Shown here: in pieces, positions 8,899 through 17,344 of the stretch
How the letters are laid out: every line of letters starts with the position of its first letter
How positions within the stretch are numbered: position 1 is the first letter of the stretch
NCBI RefSeq assembly: GCF_014197035.1
Contig: NZ_JACIEU010000011.1
Location: forward strand, 62,001-126,000
Direction: 5' to 3'
DNA from: Sphingobium scionense
GTDB taxonomy: Bacteria; Pseudomonadota; Alphaproteobacteria; Sphingomonadales; Sphingomonadaceae
Length of the DNA stretch: 64,000 nt
Notes under the pieces: generated by a model
Told to the model about the DNA's origin: nothing
The model's database searches: none
What the model saw: only the letters and a program-made list of their open reading frames with translations
Position numbers and translations under genes: made by a program

Positions 8899-11501
8899 CC
8901 GCTTCCTTCGAGCTCGTGAAGAAGCAGAATGTCGTCCAGCTGCAGAGCGTCGACCTGCTCGCGCGCTATGTCGGCACCGCGACCGCCGAGATCGACGGCA
9001 AGGTTGCCGGCGTGGCGGCCGATGCATTGGCCGCGCAGGACGCCGCCGCCGATGCCGCCGCCAGCAATGTCGAAGCGCTCGACGGCGCGTCCACTTCGCA
9101 GGCCGCCGCGCAGGTCGCGTCCGACCAGGCGGTGGGCTTTCGCTATGGCAGCCTGGCGGCCGGTGCTGCCGATGGCGATCTGGAAACCGGCGACGCATTC
9201 GACGTGTGGGAGACCGATGGCAGCGGGCGTTGGTATTCCGGGGTTAAGACCGGGCCATCGAGCGCGGAGGAAATCCCCTACTCCGACCGCGCCACGCTCA
9301 AGGTGCTGGCCGTCTCGCTCTTTACCGATCTGGCCGGGCGGTGGATCCCGCTGGGCATGGACGCGGTGCAGACCAGCGGCCATTCGGCCAAGGGCATAGG
9401 CGCGGCTCGCTATGTCTATGACGCAGCCGTCGACGCCGCCTATGTCGAAGATCATCCGCGATCGTCGGTGATGACCGCCAACGGCCGTGGCTTTCGGATC
9501 GCAGAAGATCTGATCGATGCCAAGATGCTGGGCGCGCGATCGGGCCAGGACAGCGCGGCCGCCATCGATGAGACTATGCAGCTGGCCTATGAGATGGGCC
9601 AAAGCCTTTGCACCCTCTACGGCGAGGGAGCGGCCCCCTATCTGATCGAGGGGCTGGGCAAGACCGACCCGACCGATCCCGGCAGCACCTTCCAGCGCGG
9701 CGTCATGTCGCTGCGCCCCGACGTGCAGATCGCGATCTGGGGCGCGACGCTGCAGATCAAGGCGGCGGACCATGACAAGAACGGCCCGACCATGTTCGGC
9801 CATCACAAATGGAACTGGCCAGACCTGGGCAATGCGGGCGTGCTGGGCGACTTCACGCTCGATGGCAACATGTATGATGCCGAGCGCAACCCCGGCGGCA
9901 TCCCGTTCGATGATGGCCGCGATGGGGCCGGCGTGTTCGATGAGGGCGCCGTCTACCAGTTTCAGCACGGCATCAGCGTCTACAAGTCGAGCGGCACGAT
10001 CACGATCGGCCGGGCCAAGTGCATCAACATGCGCGGCAACGGCCTTGAAATCGGCATGACCAGCAGCACGGACAACTGGATTGCGGCTTGCCAGATCGAG
10101 CGACTGGACCCGGCGGACATCTTCCGCGAGGCACTCGGCATCTATAATTGCCGCGCGCTCACGATCGGCGAGCTGATCTGGCGCGGCGGCAACGGCCTGT
10201 GGGTGGCCTTGCTCAATATCGAGCGCCATTCGAACGACGACCAGATCATGAATATCCATGTGGGTCGCATCGTCGCGGACTTCACGACCGGCCTGTCGCC
10301 AACCGAGCGTACCCCGGGCATCACCAATGCGGCGGAACGAGAGGCCGCGCGCCGCATGACGCGCCGGATCGTGAGCGTCTCCGACTTCTATGATCTGTTC
10401 GTCGACAATGCGTTCGATGGGCGAGGCATCAATGTCACGATCGGCGAGCTGATCGGCGTGCAGGCCTGCCTCACCAACTATAATTTTGCCAATGTCCGGA
10501 TCGGCCGTTGCACGCTGGCGCGGCCCCATGACGAAGATATGACCGGCCACATGCTGGTCCCGGAAAATGGCGGATCGGTGGATGCGATCCGCTGCCATGG
10601 CGTCACCTATGACAGCGAAGGCGCGGCGATCCTCCCGACCGGGCTTTATGGCTTCAGCTTCGATGCCTCGCCCCGCATCACCGGCCATTACGCGCACGCC
10701 ATCTGGATCAGCAACTATGCGGAGATCCTGATACCGGATGGCACGATCGTCGAGGGGACGAAGAAGAGCGCGGTGCGCCTGGATTATTGTTCGGGCTGGT
10801 GCGGCCATGTCCGCGCCACCGATTGTGGTCTGACCACGGACCGCGCCTTTGCGGTCGAGGTCTGGGGCGCCAAGGGGCCATTGTTCGTTCGAGATCCCGT
10901 GGCAATCGACACGCGGGCGGGTGCGAGCCGTACCATGCAGGGCGCGGTCATGCTCAACGGCGCCAGCGTCAATCATGTCGAGGTGTCCGGCGCGCGCAAC
11001 CTCAACACGTTCGGGACGGTGCCTGTCGTCAATGTCGGCGATGCCGCCGTCGCGGTGGGCAATATGGACATGGCGGCGCCGGTCCATGGCTTCAGCACGC
11101 CGGTGGCCTTCGCGACGGTCAACAGCGGCTTCGAGGTCAACGGCAATGTCGTCGTGGGCGACATGGCCGGCGCGGCCGACACCAACATCTCCGTCCGGGC
11201 GCCGACCGGCTACAAGGCCAATGTCACCTGGCTCGTGGGCAGCGAATTCCGGTACCAGATCCAGCAGACGCCGGACGGTACCCAGCAGTCCCTGCGCGCG
11301 ACCGGCGAGGATGTCATCGTCGAGCAGCGTAGCCTGGCAGCCGGCGGCATGGATTTCCCGACCATCACCTACGCCAAGCCAATGCGCATTGGCGGCTTCG
11401 CCCTGTGGCCCACCGCCGCCGGCACCTGGCGCACCAAAGCCGCACCCGATCCCACCACCGATACTGCCGGCGTCGCTGTCGGCGACCAGACTGGAGCCTA
11501 A
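8895..11501 (+). CDS. Phage tailspike protein, parallel beta-helix (pectate lyase-like)
   Basis: An 868-residue protein. The N-terminal 80 residues are an Ala-rich helical adaptor with repeated AAxxAA steps. Residues about 80-200 contain a head domain with WETDGSGRWYSG and KGIGAARYVYDA, typical of tailspikes. From about residue 215 to 760 it shows short repeating strands and Asn/Gly turns of a right-handed beta-helix (for example ISVYKSSGTITIGRAKC). Such spikes bind and often cleave capsule or LPS. I see no diagnostic catalytic triad, so lyase or hydrolase chemistry cannot be told. Confidence 0.72.
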   Translation: MTASFELVKKQNVVQLQSVDLLARYVGTATAEIDGKVAGVAADALAAQDAAADAAASNVEALDGASTSQAAAQVASDQAVGFRYGSLAAGAADGDLETGDAFDVWETDGSGRWYSGVKTGPSSAEEIPYSDRATLKVLAVSLFTDLAGRWIPLGMDAVQTSGHSAKGIGAARYVYDAAVDAAYVEDHPRSSVMTANGRGFRIAEDLIDAKMLGARSGQDSAAAIDETMQLAYEMGQSLCTLYGEGAAPYLIEGLGKTDPTDPGSTFQRGVMSLRPDVQIAIWGATLQIKAADHDKNGPTMFGHHKWNWPDLGNAGVLGDFTLDGNMYDAERNPGGIPFDDGRDGAGVFDEGAVYQFQHGISVYKSSGTITIGRAKCINMRGNGLEIGMTSSTDNWIAACQIERLDPADIFREALGIYNCRALTIGELIWRGGNGLWVALLNIERHSNDDQIMNIHVGRIVADFTTGLSPTERTPGITNAAEREAARRMTRRIVSVSDFYDLFVDNAFDGRGINVTIGELIGVQACLTNYNFANVRIGRCTLARPHDEDMTGHMLVPENGGSVDAIRCHGVTYDSEGAAILPTGLYGFSFDASPRITGHYAHAIWISNYAEILIPDGTIVEGTKKSAVRLDYCSGWCGHVRATDCGLTTDRAFAVEVWGAKGPLFVRDPVAIDTRAGASRTMQGAVMLNGASVNHVEVSGARNLNTFGTVPVVNVGDAAVAVGNMDMAAPVHGFSTPVAFATVNSGFEVNGNVVVGDMAGAADTNISVRAPTGYKANVTWLVGSEFRYQIQQTPDGTQQSLRATGEDVIVEQRSLAAGGMDFPTITYAKPMRIGGFALWPTAAGTWRTKAAPDPTTDTAGVAVGDQTGA

Positions 11502-11504
11502 TCG

Positions 11505-13424
11505 ATGCCTGATATTACTGACGTATCGCGGAAGATGCGGAAGGACATCGCCGCCTCGGTGGTGGCGAGCATCGAGTCCGGCGAGGTCGATATCTCCGTA
11601 TCAGCAGACGATGTGACCGACGGCACCGTCAAGGTCAGCATGACGGTGGGGGAGCGGGCGTCGCTCGATGATCTCTCCACCACTGTCGTCAAGATTGATG
11701 GCGATAACCCTGGCGTCGTCATCCTTGACCAGGTCGGCAATGAGGTCGGCTTCATCCCGATGGACGCCGTTCGGGCGCTCATTCTCCCCTATGTGCGCGC
11801 AGATACATCGACGGCGCGCATCGGGCCGCTGCGGACGGTTTCGGTCGACGGCGTTGGTGGCCTCGCGATCCTCGACGATATCGGCAACGAGGTCGGTTTC
11901 ATCCCGATGGATACGCAACCGCTGCGGCTACCTCATATGCGCGCGGATACGGGAACGCTCAAGGCTGGGCCATTGACCGCGCGGCTGGTCGAAGGTGTCG
12001 AGGGCATCGTGTTTGTTGATGCGGTCGGCAACGGTGTCGCCGCCGCCGGATCAGGCTCTGATACAGCTCCGCTCGATGAGGCGGCAGTGCTTAAAAAGGC
12101 GCGGCCGGCCAATAGCGTGATCACGCTTGGCCACTCCAAAACAGCACAGAACTCGTGGCAGGGGCCGTTCACCCCCAGCAACCCCGGCGGCGTAGCTCGC
12201 AAGGCCGACGTTGGCTGGCTCGCGTGGGCTGACTATTACCTGCGCGGTTCGATCAACTGGCTCTTCAACGCGGGTGTCGGAAGCGAAAATGACGCTCAGA
12301 TTCTCGCCCGCGTTGCCAATGACGTTATCGCTAAAGACCCCGCATGGTGCTTCGTCATGGGCGGCACCTGCAACTCCATTCACGGCGGAATGACGGCGGA
12401 TCAGATCATCGCCTTGCAGCTGGGGACGGAGACGGAGGAGAGCAGCGGTTCGATCCTCGGCTTGCTCCAGGACGCGGGCATCCGCACAGCATGGCTGACT
12501 GATCCGACATGGTACGAAGGTCACGAAGACATCACGGGCGTGAACGCAGCAGCGAACCTTGCCAAGCTGAACCGCGTCAATCGGGCCATGCTGCGCGCTC
12601 CAGCCTACAAGCACGGACTCCTCGCCTTCGATGCGAACGCGGTCATCATCGATCCGCTTTCACCGATCGGCTCGGCCAAGCAGTATATGCTGCAAGGAGA
12701 CGATAAAATCCATCAGGCCCCATGGGGCGCAAGGGCAATCGGCTACATGATGGCTCAGCGCCTTATCGCCGCAGGCTTTCCGCTCATGGATATTCTGATT
12801 GCCTCCGCCGCCGATACCTATGGCAACTCGTCCACAAGCCGCCAGCTTCTCGACAATCCGCTCATGACCGGCTCTGGCGGCACGAACTCCAACCCCTCAG
12901 TGATTTCCGGCACGATCCCGGCTGGATTGAGGCTGACGACGGGCGGGACGTGGGGCAGCGGTTACGTCACCAGCTCCACTGTTGCCCGCTCGGATGGCTA
13001 CGGTAGCGATCTGGTCATTACTGTCAATAATACCGGAGCTGATGGCGACACGCTCCATGTGGTCTGTCCCTCACTAGCCACGCGCCTCACCGCTGGCGAC
13101 ATCGTGGAAGCCGCGATGCAGGTAGACATAACCGGCATGGCGAAGGTCAAGGGCCATGAATTGACCTGTAGCCTCAGTAACGGATCGGTGTTTCCGCAGA
13201 TTTCCACGCTAGAGCGAGACGCTACGGTTAACGACAACGCCGGCTGGGGACACCAGTTCTACGACCAATCCGACCTTGTTGGCGGTGTCATGAAAACCGG
13301 CAAGGCCAGCGTGCCCAGCGGTACGCTCGTCGATCCAACCCTGCGGTTCAAGCTGACCTTCGGCGGCGCGGGCGGGACCGCCGTCGTCAGACTGTCCCGC
13401 GCCCAATTCCTCAAAAACTCCTGA
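11505..13424 (+). CDS. Phage tail SGNH-type esterase / receptor-modifying protein
   Basis: A 639-residue protein. Residues about 60-185 contain imperfect repeats built on LDxxGNEVGFIPMD and RADT. The middle is an SGNH-like hydrolase: LGHSKTAQ with the candidate nucleophile Ser211, a glycine block near 258 (NAGVGSEN), GGTCNSIHG with Asn290, and DKIHQAPWGARA with Asp400 and His403. The C-terminal 200 residues look like a beta-sandwich. SGNH enzymes on phage tails deacetylate surface sugars. Base composition is visibly richer in A/T than the tailspike gene, which suggests a recently exchanged receptor module. The usual GDS motif reads GHS here. Confidence 0.65.
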   Translation: MPDITDVSRKMRKDIAASVVASIESGEVDISVSADDVTDGTVKVSMTVGERASLDDLSTTVVKIDGDNPGVVILDQVGNEVGFIPMDAVRALILPYVRADTSTARIGPLRTVSVDGVGGLAILDDIGNEVGFIPMDTQPLRLPHMRADTGTLKAGPLTARLVEGVEGIVFVDAVGNGVAAAGSGSDTAPLDEAAVLKKARPANSVITLGHSKTAQNSWQGPFTPSNPGGVARKADVGWLAWADYYLRGSINWLFNAGVGSENDAQILARVANDVIAKDPAWCFVMGGTCNSIHGGMTADQIIALQLGTETEESSGSILGLLQDAGIRTAWLTDPTWYEGHEDITGVNAAANLAKLNRVNRAMLRAPAYKHGLLAFDANAVIIDPLSPIGSAKQYMLQGDDKIHQAPWGARAIGYMMAQRLIAAGFPLMDILIASAADTYGNSSTSRQLLDNPLMTGSGGTNSNPSVISGTIPAGLRLTTGGTWGSGYVTSSTVARSDGYGSDLVITVNNTGADGDTLHVVCPSLATRLTAGDIVEAAMQVDITGMAKVKGHELTCSLSNGSVFPQISTLERDATVNDNAGWGHQFYDQSDLVGGVMKTGKASVPSGTLVDPTLRFKLTFGGAGGTAVVRLSRAQFLKNS

Positions 13425-13439
13425 TCGAAAGGTATCGAT

Positions 13440-14225
13440 ATGACTGCTCTCGCCATTCAATCACCCGGCGTCTCGTCGGCTGCCGTTCGCACCGGCAAGG
13501 TCTACCCGCCTAGCGTGCTGGGTCTGGAAGGCCTGCTCTTCCTCGGGGAGTCCATTGAGGAAAGTGTTATCAACCGCTCGCCCCTCGCCGGCAAAGCGAA
13601 CGCGGTTGCCATCGGCTCTCCCGGTGTCGAAGACAATTATCTGCTGCTCAAAAATCAGATCGCCTATTTGCAGACGCAGATTGTCGAAGTTGACGAGATG
13701 ACCATCATCGCGTGGCACACTGCTGAGTATCTCAACTTCAACGCAGTCTCCAACTCGTGGACGACGCGGCAGGGCGGGACCGGGAACTCATACGGCCTTT
13801 CCATGCGCGTCGGCGGCGGTGCCAGCCCGGCGACCGGCAAGCAGAACTATAGTTCGATGGGATACCGCGCCAGCAACGACAACACGTCTAATGGCACACA
13901 GGCCAACGTCTCGCACACTGCCGTGGTCAACGGCGGCGCTGCCGGGTCATATATGACTCATGCGGGACGTTTTAGCCTGACCGAAGCCAAGCACAACATT
14001 CTGACGACTGGCTCCGGCACGACTACGGTAGCGATCACGGCAGGTAATGTGCGCGACAAGGCGAGCGGCCTTCTGCGTCTGGGCAGCGCCATGGTTGGTG
14101 GCGGTGACGATGAATTTCGGATGTGTGGCGCGGCCATCTATTCCCGCCTGCTTTCCGATCAGGAACTGGCGGACTTCTATGACTGGCTCGCCATGCGTGA
14201 AGCTAACCGCGGGCTCGGGGTGTGA
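13440..14225 (+). CDS. Phage tail protein, concanavalin/LamG-like, unknown
   Basis: A 261-residue protein following the esterase after 15 bases. The text from residue 80 on (MTIIAWHTAEYL, SYGLSMRVGGG, then GGGDDEFRMCGAAIYSRLLSDQELADFYDWL) matches the jelly-roll pattern and terminal helix of LamG/concanavalin-like domains, in which a late strand is followed by a LSxxEL helix. It may bind carbohydrate as part of the receptor-binding unit. Codon use is AT-richer like the esterase gene, so both probably moved together. Confidence 0.5.
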   Translation: MTALAIQSPGVSSAAVRTGKVYPPSVLGLEGLLFLGESIEESVINRSPLAGKANAVAIGSPGVEDNYLLLKNQIAYLQTQIVEVDEMTIIAWHTAEYLNFNAVSNSWTTRQGGTGNSYGLSMRVGGGASPATGKQNYSSMGYRASNDNTSNGTQANVSHTAVVNGGAAGSYMTHAGRFSLTEAKHNILTTGSGTTTVAITAGNVRDKASGLLRLGSAMVGGGDDEFRMCGAAIYSRLLSDQELADFYDWLAMREANRGLGV

Positions 14226-14234
14226 GACATCAAT

Positions 14235-14276
14235 GATCCCGGCGCCTGGTTGCAAGTGAGGGCAGGCGCCGGGATC
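14235..14276 (+). terminator. Strong hairpin after tail genes
   Basis: A perfect 14-bp inverted repeat, GATCCCGGCGCCTG at 14235-14248 and its complement at 14263-14276, starts nine bases after the last tail gene stop. There is no U-run, so it may be a Rho-independent-like pause, an RNA-stabilising hairpin or a factor-dependent terminator separating tail and lysis genes. Confidence 0.55.
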
Positions 14277-14355
14277 GCCGGCAACCGCTGAGACGCCGGC
14301 AACCCGCGCGTCGTCACGCTTGGGTCACAAATCCCATAACAGCAGAGACAGCAAA

Positions 14356-14535
14356 ATGAACGACTTTGACCAGGCGGCGATGAAACACGTCGCCGATGGC
14401 CTCTCTTTTGGCGTCCTGCTGGGCACGATCGCCAACATCCTGCCCTCGATCGCCGCGCTGATGACGATCATCTGGACCGCGATCCGGATCTGGGAAACCG
14501 ACACTGCCAAGCGGCTGACCGGCCGAAAGGACTGA
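14356..14535 (+). CDS. Putative phage holin (small membrane protein)
   Basis: A 59-residue protein starting MNDFDQAAMKHVADGLSFG; I chose the ATG at 14356 because upstream residues of the longer frame look non-coding. It has one clear membrane segment (about residues 17-39, GVLLGTIANILPSIAALMTIIW) and a short charged C-terminal tail (KRLTGRKD). It stands four bases before the endolysin gene. Size, topology and location fit a pore-forming holin that times lysis, though no family name can be given from sequence alone. Confidence 0.65.
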   Translation: MNDFDQAAMKHVADGLSFGVLLGTIANILPSIAALMTIIWTAIRIWETDTAKRLTGRKD

Positions 14536-14539
14536 CATC

Positions 14540-15139
14540 ATGAACAAGATGAAGATTGTCGTCGCGGCCTCCGCCGCGGCGCTCACTGCCTTGTCGCCGA
14601 TCGCCCTGGAAATCATGGCGCCGACCAAGAAGGTCGAAGGCGGCTATGTGAACCATCCCAGCGACCCGGGCGGCGAGACCAACAAGGGGATCACCAAGAA
14701 GGTCGCCATCGAATATGGCTATACCGGCCCGATGAAGTCGATCCCGGATGCCGTCGTCAACAGCATCTATTATCAGGGCTATCTGGTGAAGCCCGGCTTC
14801 GTCCCGCTGATTGACCTGGATCCGGCGGTCACCACCGAGTTGTTCGACACCAGCGTCAATATGGGCCCGGCGCGGCCGTCGCGCTTCTTCCAGCAATCGC
14901 TCAACGAAGTCTGCCCAACGATGAAGCTGAAGGTGGACGGCCAGGTCGGCCCGGCGACCGTCGCCGGCTTTCGTAGCTGCCAGCGCATCCTGCTGTGCCG
15001 AGCAATACTCCCCCGCCTCGATGCCAAGCAGCTCGCCGAATATGATCGACTGATCGCGGCGAATGCAAAGCTGAAGGTTTTCCGCAACGGCTGGGTCAAC
15101 CTGCGGATTGGCAACGTCCCCCTGGAGAAATGCGCATGA
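14540..15139 (+). CDS. GH108-type endolysin (N-acetylmuramidase)
   Basis: A 199-residue protein. After a hydrophobic N-terminal segment (residues 5-25), which could be a signal-arrest-release anchor, comes KKVEGGYVNHPSDPGGETNK, the hallmark of GH108 muramidases; the Glu in VEGGY is the expected catalytic acid. The C-terminal half has a peptidoglycan-binding pattern (KVDGQVGPATVAGF). It would cleave the sugar backbone of murein at the end of the lytic cycle. Holin lies just upstream and a short gene overlaps the stop (ATGA). Confidence 0.86.
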   Translation: MNKMKIVVAASAAALTALSPIALEIMAPTKKVEGGYVNHPSDPGGETNKGITKKVAIEYGYTGPMKSIPDAVVNSIYYQGYLVKPGFVPLIDLDPAVTTELFDTSVNMGPARPSRFFQQSLNEVCPTMKLKVDGQVGPATVAGFRSCQRILLCRAILPRLDAKQLAEYDRLIAANAKLKVFRNGWVNLRIGNVPLEKCA

Positions 15140-15312
15140 AGATCCCGGTCGGAAAGATCGCGGCCTGGATCGGCCGCACCATCGCCGTCGCATTTGCCCA
15201 GGCGGCGATCGATCGCCTGACGCGGGAAGGTGACCCCGACGACCGCCGCGATGACAGTATGCGTCGGGATCCCGTCCCCTCTAACGAGGATCGGGCCGAA
15301 AGCCAAGTCTAG
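15136..15312 (+). CDS. Short lysis-cassette protein, unknown
   Basis: A 58-residue protein starting MKIPVGKIAAWIGRTIAVAF at the ATG that overlaps the endolysin stop. It has a moderately hydrophobic N-terminal helix and a very charged, Asp/Arg-rich C-terminus. Position suggests a lysis accessory protein such as a spanin component or antiholin, but no lipobox or typical spanin coiled coil is visible. The frame is supported by coupling to the endolysin gene. Confidence 0.45.
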   Translation: MKIPVGKIAAWIGRTIAVAFAQAAIDRLTREGDPDDRRDDSMRRDPVPSNEDRAESQV

Positions 15313-15314
15313 CA

Positions 15315-15336
15315 GGGGTATCGCGTGGGGTATCGC
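15315..15336. repeat. Direct repeat GGGGTATCGC, two copies, upstream of integrase
   Basis: GGGGTATCGC occurs at 15315-15324 and again at 15327-15336, separated by two bases. Tandem repeats of this kind next to P4-type integrase genes are often arm-type integrase or excisionase binding sites. The related string GATACCC recurs within the integrase gene. Confidence 0.35.
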
Positions 15337-15417
15337 CCGTTGGGCGCATACCCAATTTATCGCGGTAAACCGCCATTAATGGACTGGGCGCGACGGAGGG
15401 GTTGTCCGTCTGACTGT

Positions 15418-15663
15418 TCACGGGGTGAAGGCCCCTTGAGCGCGACTATCGAGCCTCACTGCCAGAATCTGCGTGACATCGATCTCCACAAGATGCCCGC
15501 CTGTATCCACACCTAGAATCAAGGCGCCCAGTACCCCGCCCTCGACCTTCGCGTTCGTAAGGCTGAAATGGTGGCCAGCAGTAAAAACCATGGCTGTAAA
15601 GCCAGGCTTCAAATGCTCTTCAACAGCTTGGGCCATTCTAATCTGAATGCTGGTTGGCTTCAT
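15418..15663 (-). CDS. Small conserved-looking prophage protein, unknown
   Basis: An 81-residue protein starting MKPTSIQIRMAQAVEEHLKP. The ATG at 15663 is preceded at 6 bases by a perfect AGGAGG, which makes this a real gene on the strand opposite to the lysis cassette. It has an N-terminal helix and a run of beta-strands (FTAMVFTAGHHFSLTNAKVE). It lies beside the integrase and could be a lysogeny-module protein; no DNA-binding motif is evident. Confidence 0.5.
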   Translation of the reverse strand: MKPTSIQIRMAQAVEEHLKPGFTAMVFTAGHHFSLTNAKVEGGVLGALILGVDTGGHLVEIDVTQILAVRLDSRAQGAFTP

Positions 15664-15736
15664 CTTGCGCCTCCTAGTTCCTGTCATGAATTAAACATCC
15701 GTGGCCGGAAAAGTCATCCCATATCTTGAGGCTACC

Positions 15737-16912
15737 ATGCCCCTATCAAATGCTGCGGTGAAAGCCGCGCGGCCGCGATCGCGCGCCTTTAAGATGTTCG
15801 ACGAGCGGGGCCTGTTCCTGTTTGTCACGCCCACCGGCCTGCGCAGCTGGCGGCTGCGGTACCGGATCGACGGCCGGGAGAAGCTGCTGTGCTTGGGCCA
15901 ATGGCCCGACCTGCAGCTGGTCGACGCACGCGATCGCGCCGAAGGCGCGCGGGGCCTGGTCGCCCAAGGCGTGGATCCGTCGGTGCGGAAAGTCGCCGTG
16001 CAAATTTGCACGTTCGAATCCGTGGCGCGGCAATGGCATGCTCTGCAGCTGGAGCACTGGACCGATCGCCACGGCGCCGACGTCATCGACAGCCTAGCGC
16101 GCGATGTCTTTCCCGAGCTCGGCGCGCTGCCGATCGGCGCGATCGGCGCGCCCGCGGTGCTGCAGGTCCTGCGCGATATCGAAGCACGCGGATCGATCGA
16201 GACGGCCCGGCGCATCCGCCAGCGTATCTCGGCCGTCTTCTGCTTCGCGATCGCCGAGGGCCTGATCGATCAGGATCCTGCAGCAGTCGTCACCCGCGCG
16301 CTGCGCCCGGCGCCGATCGCGCGCCACCAGCCCGCGCTCCTCGATGTCGATCAGCTGCGTGCGTTACTCGCCGCCTGCGATCGCGCCGGCGGCCCACCGA
16401 TCGTGCGCCTGGCGTCGCGCTTCCTGGCATTGACCGCCGTGCGGATGGGCGCGCTGCTGGGCGCGCGCTGGGAAGAATTCGAGGATCTGGACGGAGCCGC
16501 GCCGCTATGGCGCATCCCGGCCGAGCGGATGAAGCTGAAGAAGGCGCGCAAAGCCGACGCCTGCAATGATCATATCGTGCCGCTCAGCGCCGCGGCGGTC
16601 GCCGTCCTGAAGGAGATCGCGAAGATCGGGTATGATACCCGATCCGGCGCGGTGTTTCCGATCAACGAGGCGGCGATCGGCGCGCTCTACAAGCGCGCGG
16701 GCTATGCCGGCCGCCACGTTCCCCATGGCTGGCGGGCGTCCTTCTCGACGATCATGAATGAGCGGTTTCCGCTCGAACGCGCTGCCATCGACCTGGCTCT
16801 GGCCCATGCGCCCAAGGGCGCTAGCGAAAGCGAGGCCGCCTATAACCGCGCCCAGCTGCTCGATCAGCGTTGCAGCCTGTTCGATCGATGGGGCGCGATG
16901 CTGAACACATAA
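15737..16912 (+). CDS. int: Tyrosine-type site-specific integrase (P4 family)
   Basis: A 391-residue protein from the ATG at 15737 (MPLSNAAVKAARPRSRAFKM). The N-terminal DUF4102-type arm-binding domain (LFLFVTPTGLRSWRLRYR) is followed by a core-binding domain and a catalytic domain with Arg236 (TAVRMGALLGARW), His330-x-x-Arg333 (HGWRASF) and Tyr369 (AYNRAQLLDQR). It catalyses recombination between phage and host attachment sites. P4-type enzymes usually use tRNA 3' ends, but no tRNA is visible in this window, so the host site is probably outside it or is not a tRNA. A perfect 21-base palindrome lies inside the gene at 16624-16644. Confidence 0.9.
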   Translation: MPLSNAAVKAARPRSRAFKMFDERGLFLFVTPTGLRSWRLRYRIDGREKLLCLGQWPDLQLVDARDRAEGARGLVAQGVDPSVRKVAVQICTFESVARQWHALQLEHWTDRHGADVIDSLARDVFPELGALPIGAIGAPAVLQVLRDIEARGSIETARRIRQRISAVFCFAIAEGLIDQDPAAVVTRALRPAPIARHQPALLDVDQLRALLAACDRAGGPPIVRLASRFLALTAVRMGALLGARWEEFEDLDGAAPLWRIPAERMKLKKARKADACNDHIVPLSAAAVAVLKEIAKIGYDTRSGAVFPINEAAIGALYKRAGYAGRHVPHGWRASFSTIMNERFPLERAAIDLALAHAPKGASESEAAYNRAQLLDQRCSLFDRWGAMLNT

Positions 16913-17068
16913 ATTTATGTGCTCCCCTTTCCGCGCGTCTGGCGCCGGGAGCGGGGGCTACCGGGCTGCCACCCGATGAACCGACGAGAGTACAACTCGC
17001 CACGACACAGCTGGCCGACTGGCCGCCCCGCACCCGCGCAACGGGCTGGGGTGTTGGAGCGAACCCTC

Positions 17069-17344
17069 ATGCATTCGTCAAATGATTTCACCTGCGTATC
17101 CAATCGCTGCGCGTCCTGCCGCGCACTGCTCTTCAAATCCGAGCCCGGCGCGATCGCCGGCGTCATTGAGATCAAGTGTCGCCGCTGCGGCACTTTCAAT
17201 TCCCTGAGGCCCGTGAGCCCGAACCCGACCGCCGATCGAGCGGCCGCCGGAAGGCTTGACCATGACCCTCGAAACCATCTCCCCCATTTCCCCGGCTGCC
17301 GGCTATCTCGGCGGCAAGCGCAACCTGGCGCGCCGGATCTGTAG
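17069..17344 (+). CDS. Com-like zinc-finger translational regulator
   Basis: A 91-residue product from the ATG at 17069. Residues 1-55 carry CASCRALLFK followed about 20 residues later by CRRCGTFNSLRP, the four-cysteine zinc finger of the phage Mu Com family. Mu Com activates translation of the DNA-modification gene mom by opening a hairpin in its mRNA. Here the gene runs 83 bases into the downstream methylase gene in another frame, so its last 25 or so residues are probably unconstrained. Com plus DNA methylase is a frequent pair in proteobacterial prophages. Confidence 0.75.
   Translation: MHSSNDFTCVSNRCASCRALLFKSEPGAIAGVIEIKCRRCGTFNSLRPVSPNPTADRAAAGRLDHDPRNHLPHFPGCRLSRRQAQPGAPDL

Noticed and set aside
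8610..11087. 825-codon minus-strand open frame opposite the tailspike gene
   Set aside because: Composition (Arg, Ala, Asp, His-rich without domains) is typical of an antisense frame of a GC-rich gene; the plus strand has clear tailspike features.
16913..17068. Search for a tRNA or attachment site after the integrase
   Set aside because: No cloverleaf, CCA-end or T-loop GTTCGA pattern could be found here or in 18971-19151.
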